Positions 12,687-19,636 of a DNA stretch of 19,716 nucleotides are shown piece after piece (the first letter of the stretch is position 1; each line of letters begins with the position of its first letter). Source of the stretch: CAYMZB01 sp964394845 (GTDB lineage: Bacteria; Patescibacteriota; Microgenomatia; Daviesbacterales; UBA10151). The stretch covers positions 1 to 19,716 of the forward strand of contig CAYMZB010000014.1 of the NCBI GenBank assembly GCA_964394845.1, read 5' to 3'. The translations under genes and the position numbers were made by a program. The notes below the pieces were generated by a model. That model was not told where the DNA came from and searched no databases. It was given only the letters and a program-made list of their open reading frames with translations.

Positions 12687-13990
12687 AATACGAACCGGTT
12701 ATTGGACTGGAAGTCCACGTTGAATTAAATACTAAATCCAAGATGTTCTGCAGATGCAGCGCTGATTATTTTGGTAAAAAACCTAACACCCATACTTGTC
12801 CGGTTTGTTTAGGGCTGCCCGGAGCGCTCCCCTTTATTAACGAAGAAGCTATAAATAAATGTATTCAAATTGGTTTAGCTTTAAATTGTAAGGTCTCCCC
12901 TGCTTCCCTTTTTGAAAGAAAGAATTATTTTTATCCGGATTTACCAAAAGGCTACCAAATTTCCCAATACAGGTGGCCTCTTTGCGTGAATGGAAAATTG
13001 ACAATTGACAATGGACAAAAAATAAGAATTAATAGGGTACATCAGGAAGAAGACACAGCCAAATTGACCCATTCGGGTACGAGTACCTTAATTGATTTTA
13101 ATAGATCCGGAGTCCCATTGGTAGAGATAGTAACTGAACCGGATTTTACCAATACTATCCAGATTAAAGAATACGCTAAAAAGCTACAGCAAATGTTTAG
13201 ATATTTGGGAGTATCCAATGCTGATATGGAAAAAGGGGACATGAGATTGGAGGCGAACGTTTCCGTTCGTCCTGAGCATGCAGAAGGACTACCAAACTAT
13301 AGAGTTGAACTAAAAAATATTAACAGTTTTAGAATCATGGCAGCTGCAATAGAGTATGAAATTAAGCGCCAAATTACCGCATTAGAAAACGGGGAGAGGC
13401 TTTTTCAAGAAACCAGGGGATGGGATGAAGACAAAAAGTGTACATATTTACAAAGGAGTAAAGAAGAAGCTAATGATTACCGCTATTTTCCCGAACCAGA
13501 TCTGCCGGAACTGAAAATAGAAGAGTCTAGAGTCAAGAGTCTAGAGTCAAGTTTACCAGAGCTGCCCTGGGATAAGAGTAAGAGGTTTGAGAGAGTTTAC
13601 AAAATCAAGAAAACTAATGCAGAGATTTTATCCGGGAGTATTGAATTGGCAGAATTCTTTGAAGCAGCTATAGGGCATGGTAAGAAACATGAAGTTAGTG
13701 CAAAAGATATAGCTAACTACGTTATTAACCATAAGCCTGATATAAATGTAATATTACCCACACAAATAATAGAAGAATTAAAAGGAAAAAAGGTAGGAAT
13801 AATTACAAATGAAGATGAGCTGGATAGATTGGCCCGGCAAGCTATGAAAGAAAACCCAAAAGCAGTAGAAGATTATAAAAAAGGTAAAGTTACTGTTATT
13901 CAATCATTAATTGGAAGTGTAATGAAATTATCTTACGGTAAAGCAAATGCTGCAAAAGTGGTGAAGGTACTGGAAAATTTGTTAAAATGA
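12683..13990 (+). CDS. gatB: Asp/Glu-tRNA amidotransferase subunit B
   Basis: This 435-residue GatB, the kinase and tRNA-binding subunit, phosphorylates the misacylated amino acid so GatA-derived ammonia can amidate it. It begins with YEPVIGLEVHVELNTKSKMF, has the zinc-type cysteines C23/C25 and C39/C42 (FCRCS...CPVCLGLPGALP), then RKNYFYPDLPKGYQISQY, HQEEDTAKL, DFNRSGVPLVEIVTEPD, and DYRYFPEPDLP. A helical/YqeY-like tail follows, ending in AVEDYKKGK and SYGKANAAKVVKVLE. It is about 40 residues shorter than usual. Two loops are encoded by 7-bp tandem arrays and a third by a palindromic sequence, all in frame. It overlaps dnaE by ATGA. Confidence 0.96.
   Translation: MKYEPVIGLEVHVELNTKSKMFCRCSADYFGKKPNTHTCPVCLGLPGALPFINEEAINKCIQIGLALNCKVSPASLFERKNYFYPDLPKGYQISQYRWPLCVNGKLTIDNGQKIRINRVHQEEDTAKLTHSGTSTLIDFNRSGVPLVEIVTEPDFTNTIQIKEYAKKLQQMFRYLGVSNADMEKGDMRLEANVSVRPEHAEGLPNYRVELKNINSFRIMAAAIEYEIKRQITALENGERLFQETRGWDEDKKCTYLQRSKEEANDYRYFPEPDLPELKIEESRVKSLESSLPELPWDKSKRFERVYKIKKTNAEILSGSIELAEFFEAAIGHGKKHEVSAKDIANYVINHKPDINVILPTQIIEELKGKKVGIITNEDELDRLARQAMKENPKAVEDYKKGKVTVIQSLIGSVMKLSYGKANAAKVVKVLENLLK
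12998..13018. repeat. Heptanucleotide tandem array (3 copies) in gatB
   Basis: TTGACAA, TTGACAA, TGGACAA in tandem. They encode LTIDNGQ in the beta-hairpin before KIRINRVH. Confidence 0.7.
13254..13289. repeat. REP-like double palindrome in the gatB reading frame
   Basis: CGAACG (13254-13259)/CGTTCG (13264-13269), then GTCCT (13269-13273)/AGGAC (13285-13289). The second half has the CCTGAGC...GAAGGACT layout of the intergenic repeat at 1051-1080. It encodes VSVRPEHAEG, a surface loop that differs from the usual GatB sequence. Confidence 0.5.
13522..13549. repeat. Heptanucleotide tandem array (4 copies) in gatB
   Basis: AGAGTCT, AGAGTCA, AGAGTCT, AGAGTCA in tandem, encoding ESRVKSLESS after the conserved FPEPDLPEL. 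Because the array is a perfect 14-bp duplication of a 7-mer pair, it looks recent. Confidence 0.85.
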
Positions 13991-16900
13991 GCCGATTTGT
14001 TCACCTTCATGGTCATAGCGAGTATTCTCTTTTAGATGGTTTATCAAAAATTCCACAATTAGTTAAAACAACAAAGGATTTGGGGATGGAAGCTATTGCC
14101 ATAACTGACCATGGGGTTATGTATGGGGTAATTGAATTCTATAAAGCTTGTCTGGAAGCAGGTATAAAGCCAATTATTGGAGTTGAAATGTATGTTGCTA
14201 AACGCTCTCTCCTGGATAAAGAAGGAAAGTTGGATTCTGAACCATACCATCTGACTGTTTTAGCTAAAAATTACCAGGGATATTTAAACTTAATAAAGTT
14301 AACAACTATAGCTCATTGTCAGGGTTACTACTATAGACCAAGAGTAGATAAAAAAACATTAAAAGAGCTAAGTGAGGGACTTATTGGGTTATCAGGATGT
14401 CCGTCCGGTGAGCTGATACGTTCTTTTGAAGCCGGACAAGAGAATAAATCAGAAGAAGTAATAAAAAGTTACCTGGAAATATTTGGAGAAGACTTTTATT
14501 TGGAAGTACAGAGACATCCATATCAGAGTTCATTAAATCAGGCAACAGATGAGATTATAAGAAAAGACATACAGAGACTTTTAGATATTCAAAACATGAC
14601 TAATAAAAATGTGCAAGAGTTTTCGCAAAAGCTGGGAGTAAAAATAGTTGCTACAAACGATTTCCATTATCTAAAAAAAGAAGATGCTGAAGCACAAGAC
14701 GCACTTTTGTGTATCCAAACAGGAAAATTTTTATCTGAAGTGCAAAGACTTAGAATGATAGATACTCCAGATTATTACTTAAAATCACCGGAAGAAATGG
14801 CAGAACTTTTTAAGGATTTGCCACAAGCTTTGGAAAATACAGCCAAAATTGCAGACGCCGTAAACATAGAAATTCCCTTAGGTGTTGCCAGGTTTCCTGT
14901 TTTTAAAACTGCGGATGGAATTACTCCAATGGATCTTTTAAGAAAATTGACGTTTGAAAAGGGAGTAGAGAAATTTGAAATAACTGACACAATTAAAAAA
15001 AGGTTAGATTATGAACTAGGGGTTATAGAAAAGAAAAAGTATGCAGATTATTTTTTAGTTGTTGCGGATTTTATGGATTGGGCGCATCAGCGGGGAATTA
15101 TTACTAACACAAGAGGTTCTGCTGCCGGATCCATGGTTTTATATTGTCTGGGGGTAACTAATTTAAATCCCCTGGACTATCTGCTCCCCTTTGAGAGGTT
15201 TTTAACAATACATCGGCCGACTTTACCTGATATTGACGTAGACATTGCTGACGACCGCCGTGATGAGGTTATTCATTATGTGATGAATAAATACGGCGAA
15301 AACAGAGTTGCCCATATTGTTACTTTTGGAACAATGATGGGACGGGCTGCAATAAGAGATGTTGGCCGTGTTTTAGGAATGGCTTACGGCGATGTTGATA
15401 AGATTGCAAAACTTATACCTCCTCCTTATCAGGGATTTCATAAATCTTTGTCTGATGCAATAAAAGAAGTTCCTGAGCTCTCCAGTATGAATAGAAACGA
15501 CCCACAGGTTAAAAAGCTGCTGGATTTGGCTACTAAAATTGAAGGTACTGTCAGACATGCTTCTGTTCATGCTGCGGGTGTGGTGATTGCTCCTGATGAT
15601 ATTGCTAATTTTACACCGCTACAACCAGAAGCAGATGGTAGCAAATTAGTCTCCCAATACGACATGTTTGCAGTTGAAGATGCAGGTTTAGTTAAGATGG
15701 ACCTTTTGGGTATTAGAAATCTTTCTATTTTAGGTAAGGCAGTAGAATTTGTAAAAGAAAATAGAGGAATTAGTGTTGATTTAAATAAAATTCCTTTGGG
15801 TGATAAAAAGGCTTTTGAGCTTTTAGCCAGAGGAGATACTATGGGAATTTTTCAATTAGGTTCTTCAGGTATGACCAGGTATTTAGTTGAGCTAAAACCT
15901 TCTTCAATTGCAGATTTGGCTGCTATGGTTGCGCTTTACCGGCCAGGTCCTTTGGGGGTAATACCTGAATATATTGCCAGAAAAAATAATCCCAAATTAG
16001 TTAAATATTTAGATCCTAGGATGAAAGAATATATGGGACAATCTTTGGGGCTTTTGGTTTATCAGGAAGACGTTTTATTTACTGCTATAAATTTGGCTGG
16101 ATATTCCTGGGAAGAGGCTGATAAGTTTAGAAAAGCCATGGGTAAGAAAAATCCTGCAGAAATGGCTAAGCAAAAGGGAAAGTTTGTAGAAGGTTGTGTT
16201 GCCAATGGGATGAAAAGGGAAAAAGCAGAGGCAATATTTGTTTTAATTGCCCCATTTGCTGCATATGGATTTAACAAAGCGCATGCTGCCAGTTATGCCA
16301 TGGTTGCATACCAAACAGCCTACATGAAGGCTAATTTTCCGGTTGAGTTTATGGCTGCTGTTATGAGCGGCGAATCAGGAGATGCAGATAAGATTGCAGC
16401 AGCAATTGAAGAGTGTAAAAGACTTTTAATTGTTGTTTTGCCCCCAGATATTAATAAATCGGTAATAGGATTTTCGCTAGAAGAGGTAGAAGGTAGCGCT
16501 AATCAGGGCTTGAGGTTTGGTCTTTCAGCTATTAAAAATGTAGGAAAAATAGCAATTGAATCTATTGTTAAGGCCAGGGAAGATGGTAAATTTGTTAGCC
16601 TTTTTGATATTTGTAAAAGAGTGGATATAAGAATTGTAAACAGAAAAACTTTGGAAAGTTTAATAAAAGCCGGGGCATTGGATCATTTAGGCAATCGAGC
16701 CTCACAGCTTCTAATACTCGATCAAGCGCTGCAGGAGAGTCATAAAATAAACAAAAATAAGTTGTCAGGACAAGGATCGCTTTTTGGTACAGATGAGGAG
16801 AGTTTTCATTCAGCAATTAATCTTCCCAGTGTAGCTGAGCTTTCTTTGGATCAACTGCTCATATTTGAAAAAGATCTGTTGGGATTTTACCTTCATGAGC

Positions 16901-17493
16901 CCCCTTTTCTAGCTTCTTTGCAAAAAATAGTTGAATTTACATCTTTTCGTATTTCCGAAATTACAGATGACCACATAGGGCAAAACCTAGTTTTAGGAGG
17001 CGTAATTACCCAGGTTAAAAAAATATTGACCAAAAAAAGCACTAAAGAAATGGCATTTATTAAAGTTTCTGACGGGGTATCTGGTATTGATGCTGTAGTT
17101 TTTCCTGCTACTTTTGAAGAAAGCAAGCATTTTTTACTTAAAGATGAAGTTATTTTAATTTACGGAAGGATAGATAAAAGAGAAGAAGAGCTATCTTTAG
17201 TAATTGATAAATTAGTGCTTTTTGATCCGAATAATATTCCTGATGAGTTTTTGAAAGGTAAGACTGGAAAGGCTGTTGAGATATATGTGCCTTTTGGGAC
17301 CAGGGTAGATATTTTGCAAAATATTAATAAAACTCTTCGCAGTTTCCCGGGTAATGTGGCTGTTACTTTACTTTTATCAAATGGCGGATCAGGGCTAAAA
17401 AGATTAAATCTTCCTTTCGGGATTACCCCTGACAGTACTTTACAGGATGAAATTAAAGGTTTGCTAGGTTCTGATTCTTTTAAAATAGTTTAG
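13987..17493 (+). CDS. dnaE: DNA polymerase III subunit alpha
   Basis: This 1168-residue replicative polymerase is normal DnaE length. Its N-terminal PHP domain has HLHGHSEYSLLDG, AITDHGVMYG, GVEMYV and VATNDFHYL; these residues look intact, so a metal-dependent proofreading or phosphoesterase role is possible. An extra helical segment of about 25 residues follows LEVQRHPYQS. The palm has TRGSAAGS, PDIDVD at 414-419 (metal ligands D417, D419) and D572 in GLVKMDLLG. Then come HAAGVVIAP, YRPGPLG, YQEDVLFTA, the helix-hairpin-helix region (YGFNKAHAASYAMVAYQTAY), and a C-terminal OB fold (LVLGGVITQVKKILTKKS). It lies at the end of the overlapping htpX-obg-gatCAB train. Confidence 0.97.
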   Translation: MSRFVHLHGHSEYSLLDGLSKIPQLVKTTKDLGMEAIAITDHGVMYGVIEFYKACLEAGIKPIIGVEMYVAKRSLLDKEGKLDSEPYHLTVLAKNYQGYLNLIKLTTIAHCQGYYYRPRVDKKTLKELSEGLIGLSGCPSGELIRSFEAGQENKSEEVIKSYLEIFGEDFYLEVQRHPYQSSLNQATDEIIRKDIQRLLDIQNMTNKNVQEFSQKLGVKIVATNDFHYLKKEDAEAQDALLCIQTGKFLSEVQRLRMIDTPDYYLKSPEEMAELFKDLPQALENTAKIADAVNIEIPLGVARFPVFKTADGITPMDLLRKLTFEKGVEKFEITDTIKKRLDYELGVIEKKKYADYFLVVADFMDWAHQRGIITNTRGSAAGSMVLYCLGVTNLNPLDYLLPFERFLTIHRPTLPDIDVDIADDRRDEVIHYVMNKYGENRVAHIVTFGTMMGRAAIRDVGRVLGMAYGDVDKIAKLIPPPYQGFHKSLSDAIKEVPELSSMNRNDPQVKKLLDLATKIEGTVRHASVHAAGVVIAPDDIANFTPLQPEADGSKLVSQYDMFAVEDAGLVKMDLLGIRNLSILGKAVEFVKENRGISVDLNKIPLGDKKAFELLARGDTMGIFQLGSSGMTRYLVELKPSSIADLAAMVALYRPGPLGVIPEYIARKNNPKLVKYLDPRMKEYMGQSLGLLVYQEDVLFTAINLAGYSWEEADKFRKAMGKKNPAEMAKQKGKFVEGCVANGMKREKAEAIFVLIAPFAAYGFNKAHAASYAMVAYQTAYMKANFPVEFMAAVMSGESGDADKIAAAIEECKRLLIVVLPPDINKSVIGFSLEEVEGSANQGLRFGLSAIKNVGKIAIESIVKAREDGKFVSLFDICKRVDIRIVNRKTLESLIKAGALDHLGNRASQLLILDQALQESHKINKNKLSGQGSLFGTDEESFHSAINLPSVAELSLDQLLIFEKDLLGFYLHEPPFLASLQKIVEFTSFRISEITDDHIGQNLVLGGVITQVKKILTKKSTKEMAFIKVSDGVSGIDAVVFPATFEESKHFLLKDEVILIYGRIDKREEELSLVIDKLVLFDPNNIPDEFLKGKTGKAVEIYVPFGTRVDILQNINKTLRSFPGNVAVTLLLSNGGSGLKRLNLPFGITPDSTLQDEIKGLLGSDSFKIV

Positions 17494-17497
17494 CTTA

Positions 17498-17506
17498 TGT
17501 TAATAT
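17498..17506 (+). promoter_or_regulatory. Extended -10 element of rplS, leaderless layout
   Basis: TG-T-TAATAT, with TAATAT at 17501-17506, ends 7 nt before the ATG at 17514. It is nearly identical to the TG-G-TAATAT before the DUF433 gene. No ribosome site is present. Confidence 0.45.
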
Positions 17507-17513
17507 TAATCCT

Positions 17514-17828
17514 ATGATTTCAGCAAAAATAAATGATGTAGATATTCATATTGGTGACACCTTAGGCATTACTTCTAAAGTACAAGAAGGAACGAAAACC
17601 CGTAACCAGGTTTTTGAAGGAATCCTTATTAGACTTAGAGGAAGAGCGGAAAACAGAACTTTTACTATTAGAAAAATAGGATCAGGTGGGATTGGTATTG
17701 AAAGAACCTGGCCACTGGACGCAAGAAGTATAGTCAAAATTGAAGTTAAAAAGAAAACCTTAGGTATTAGAAGATCAAAGCTTTATTATCTTCGTGATCT
17801 ATCCGGCAAAAGCGCAACCCGAGTTTGA
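17514..17828 (+). CDS. rplS: Large-subunit ribosomal protein bL19
   Basis: This 104-residue bL19 sits at the 30S-50S interface. It has the family core IGDTLGITSKVQEGTKTR, FEGILIRLRGR, TFTIRKIGSGGIGIERTWPL and RRSKLYYLRDLSGKSATR. It is about 10 residues shorter than E. coli L19, with the usual N-terminal helix almost absent. No trmD, rpsP or rimM is adjacent, unlike the classical operon. It ends 9 nt from the end of the convergent dehydrogenase gene, and no terminator hairpin is visible between them. Confidence 0.95.
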   Translation: MISAKINDVDIHIGDTLGITSKVQEGTKTRNQVFEGILIRLRGRAENRTFTIRKIGSGGIGIERTWPLDARSIVKIEVKKKTLGIRRSKLYYLRDLSGKSATRV

Positions 17829-17837
17829 AAGCAGCTG

Positions 17838-18701
17838 TTATTTCCTTGCCTTGGGTTTGGAGCCGACTGCGAAAGAAATTTCTTCCCAATCATGTATTTT
17901 GCGGATTTTTTTGTTTATGCCCCAAACAGTTTCTAAAAGTTTTGGCTCAACCCCCAAATCTTTAGCCTGTCCAATTAATGCAACCATGTCTTTAGGAAAA
18001 CATTTCCCGCCAAATCCTTTTTGAGTAGTAACATCCAAATGTGAATCAAAAATTCTATGATCTGCTACAGTCATAGATTTTACTTCTTCATATTTTATTC
18101 CTAATGCCTGGCAAATTGTATACATCTCATTTGCAAAAATAACTTTTGTGGCAAGGTAAGCATTTGCCATGTATTTCACCATCTCAGCTGTTGTTGAATC
18201 AGTTTGAAAGATTTTTATTGTTGGAAACCTTTGACGGTAAAAAGCAATTACTCTTCTTGAGGTAAGGTCATCATTTGCTCCAATTATATTTCTGTCAGCA
18301 TTTAAGAAGTCTTCCAAATAATTTGCCTCAGTTAAAAATTCAGGGTTAAAAGCAAAATGTGATTCAGGATACTTTTTAGACAGAGATGCAGTAGTTCCGG
18401 GAATAATAGTAGACTTAATAACTATGATTTTGTCGGTTTTGTCTGTTAATTTTGTGATTTCTTTGATTGAGTCTTCGATAATTGAAAGGTCTATACCGGA
18501 TTCATCTTCTTTCATTGGTGTCGGCAAACAAATAAAAATAAATTCAGATTTTTTGATAACCTGTTCTAGGGGTTCGGTATCTTTATATTTATCGTAGTAT
18601 TTGATTTGATATTTATCTTGAGTATCAGGTCGTGAGAATCCATAAGCTAGCGCCTGACCAACAATTCCATAACCGATTATTCCCAAACAGGTAATATTCA
18701 T
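17838..18701 (-). CDS. Short UDP-glucose/GDP-mannose dehydrogenase family protein
   Basis: This 287-residue NAD-dependent nucleotide-sugar dehydrogenase would oxidise a UDP- or GDP-sugar to the uronic acid for surface polysaccharide. It has a Rossmann motif IIGYGIVGQA at about 8-17, FICLPTP at 56-62, STIIPGTT at 97-104 and FNPEFLTEANYLEDF at 118-132. The central domain holds K176 and N180 in VKYMANAYLATKVIFANE and the catalytic Cys234 in GFGGKCFPKDM. It stops about 50 residues later, so the C-terminal nucleotide-sugar-binding domain of the usual proteins of about 430 residues is missing. It ends in a basic tail (VGSKPKARK). All catalytic residues are present, so a short functional form is more likely than decay, but substrate cannot be told. 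Confidence 0.88.
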   Translation of the reverse strand: MNITCLGIIGYGIVGQALAYGFSRPDTQDKYQIKYYDKYKDTEPLEQVIKKSEFIFICLPTPMKEDESGIDLSIIEDSIKEITKLTDKTDKIIVIKSTIIPGTTASLSKKYPESHFAFNPEFLTEANYLEDFLNADRNIIGANDDLTSRRVIAFYRQRFPTIKIFQTDSTTAEMVKYMANAYLATKVIFANEMYTICQALGIKYEEVKSMTVADHRIFDSHLDVTTQKGFGGKCFPKDMVALIGQAKDLGVEPKLLETVWGINKKIRKIHDWEEISFAVGSKPKARK

Positions 18702-18708
18702 AGTTTGT

Positions 18709-18760
18709 AGTATATCAGGTAAACAAGGGTATTGACAATTGCAATCTATAATTATAGTGT
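18709..18760. promoter_or_regulatory. Divergent promoter pair sharing one -35 region
   Basis: Rightward: TTGACA (18732-18737), 17 nt, TAGTGT (18755-18760), ending 6 nt before the ATG at 18767. Leftward: TTGTCA (18738-18733), 18 nt, extended -10 TG-A-TATACT (TATACT at 18714-18709), ending 7 nt before the ATG at 18701. The two -35 hexamers overlap by five bases, so the two promoters should compete for polymerase. Both genes would be leaderless. Confidence 0.6.
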
Positions 18761-18766
18761 AAATAT

Positions 18767-19327
18767 ATGGCCAATTTAGTTGATGATTTTAAAAATTCTC
18801 TTTCCTCACTTATTTCCGGAGCAGGAGATGTTGTTTCAACTGTACAAACTGTTGCCAAAGAAAACGTGATTAAAGGAGTAAGAAATGTTGGAGATGTTGC
18901 AACAACCAGTACATCTTCAGTATCTGATGTAGTTTCTGGCGGAGTAGAAGCACTGTCTCAAGCAGGGGTTTCGCTCACAGATGGAGTTGTAGGTTTGGTA
19001 ACAGGAGTTATTGATGGAGCAAAAGAAGTTGGTGTGGATACTACAGAAGCTGCAGGTCAGGCAGCTTCATCAGTAGTTCTTACTGTCTCAAAAGTTGGTG
19101 GAGATGTTGGGCAAACAGCAGTCTCGGCAGTGGAGGGAGCTATAAAAGCAGCAGGTGATATTGGTGGAGATACGAGTGCTTTAGCGCTCAGCGCTGTTAA
19201 AGGAACTTTGAAAGCATCAGATGAAATAGGCTCAGATACGGGATCCTTAGTTAGAAAAGCTTTACTTAACGCAGCAGCACTGCCCCATGATATTATTGAT
19301 GCACTCCTGACAGGCAAAACAGAGTAA
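18767..19327 (+). CDS. Protein with exact 22-residue amphipathic repeats
   Basis: The family is unnamed to me. This 186-residue protein is rich in Val, Ala, Gly and Ser, has no Cys or Trp, and has no signal peptide or clear membrane segment. From residue 87 it has units of exactly 22 residues starting EVGVDT (87), KVGGDV (109), DIGGDT (131), EIGSDT (153). Each is a hydrophilic GxD turn followed by an amphipathic helix such as SALALSAVKGTLKA. A degenerate earlier half (SGGVEALSQAGVSLTDG, VVGLVTGVIDGAK) has a similar texture. Such periodic helices are seen in phasin-like, LEA-like and surface-coating proteins that lie on membranes or polymers; that is only an analogy. The leaderless promoter overlaps that of the divergent dehydrogenase. 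Confidence 0.75.
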   Translation: MANLVDDFKNSLSSLISGAGDVVSTVQTVAKENVIKGVRNVGDVATTSTSSVSDVVSGGVEALSQAGVSLTDGVVGLVTGVIDGAKEVGVDTTEAAGQAASSVVLTVSKVGGDVGQTAVSAVEGAIKAAGDIGGDTSALALSAVKGTLKASDEIGSDTGSLVRKALLNAAALPHDIIDALLTGKTE

Positions 19328-19419
19328 TATACCAATCGTTGCTCATTTTGCATCTATTTTACCTCAAAATGAGCTTACGAGAGGTTATACCCGTAGCAAA
19401 TTCATTTGCAAGTGGTATA
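19328..19419. repeat. Nested inverted repeats after the 22-residue-repeat gene
   Basis: TATACCA (19328-19334), starting right after the stop codon, pairs with TGGTATA (19413-19419). Inside are a 10-bp stem GCTCATTTTG (19341-19350)/CAAAATGAGC (19365-19374) with a 14-nt loop, and a short stem GCAAAT/ATTTGC near 19397-19410. The 10-bp stem may end transcription, but no T-run follows it. The stretch has no gene. Confidence 0.65.
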
Positions 19420-19446
19420 CAAATTTCCTATAAAATAAAGTATAAT
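19406..19446 (+). promoter_or_regulatory. tRNA-Glu promoter
   Basis: TTGCAA (19406-19411), 17 nt, TATAAA (19429-19434) would start about 16 nt before the tRNA. A perfect TATAAT at 19441-19446 is a second -10 candidate but has no good -35. Confidence 0.5.
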
Positions 19447-19456
19447 TTCCTAGTTC

Positions 19457-19530
19457 GCCGCGTTCGTCTAGTGGCCTAGGACGTTGGGTTTTCATCCCAG
19501 AAATCACGGGTTCGACTCCCGTACGCGGTA
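19457..19530 (+). tRNA. tRNA-Glu (anticodon TTC)
   Basis: Cloverleaf with acceptor GCCGCGT/ACGCGGT (first pair G-T), D arm GTCT...GGAC, anticodon stem TTGGG/CCCAG with loop TTTTCAT (anticodon TTC), and T arm ACGGG-TTCGACT-CCCGT. CCA is not encoded. The GTCTAGTGGCCTAGGAC D-arm is typical of tRNA-Glu. In organisms using GatCAB without a glutaminyl-tRNA synthetase, the same GluRS also misacylates tRNA-Gln. Confidence 0.93.
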
Positions 19531-19536
19531 CAAGTA

Positions 19537-19623
19537 TTAGTTTAGACTGTTGCAATAGAATAAACTAAGGAGGGTGATCATATCATAGTTTAACCATAGG
19601 CTCTAAACACTTTGTCCAGAGCC
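19537..19623. other. Hairpins and an isolated Shine-Dalgarno-like motif without a gene
   Basis: TTAGTTTA (19537-19544)/TAAACTAA (19561-19568) and GGCTCT (19599-19604)/AGAGCC (19618-19623) are stems. The second lies between tRNA-Glu and a convergent gene end and could be a shared terminator, though T-runs are absent. AAGGAGGGTGATC at 19567-19579 is the best match in the window to the complement of the 16S rRNA 3' end (AAGGAGGTGATC with one extra G). No open frame of useful length follows: the only start (GTG 19573) meets TAG four codons on. Confidence 0.45.
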
Positions 19624-19636
19624 GTAATAATTAATA

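Noticed and set aside
4405..19530. Functional clustering of tRNA-Asp and tRNA-Glu with gatCAB
   Set aside because: These tRNAs lie at opposite ends, far from gatCAB and with their own promoters. The link is probably chance.
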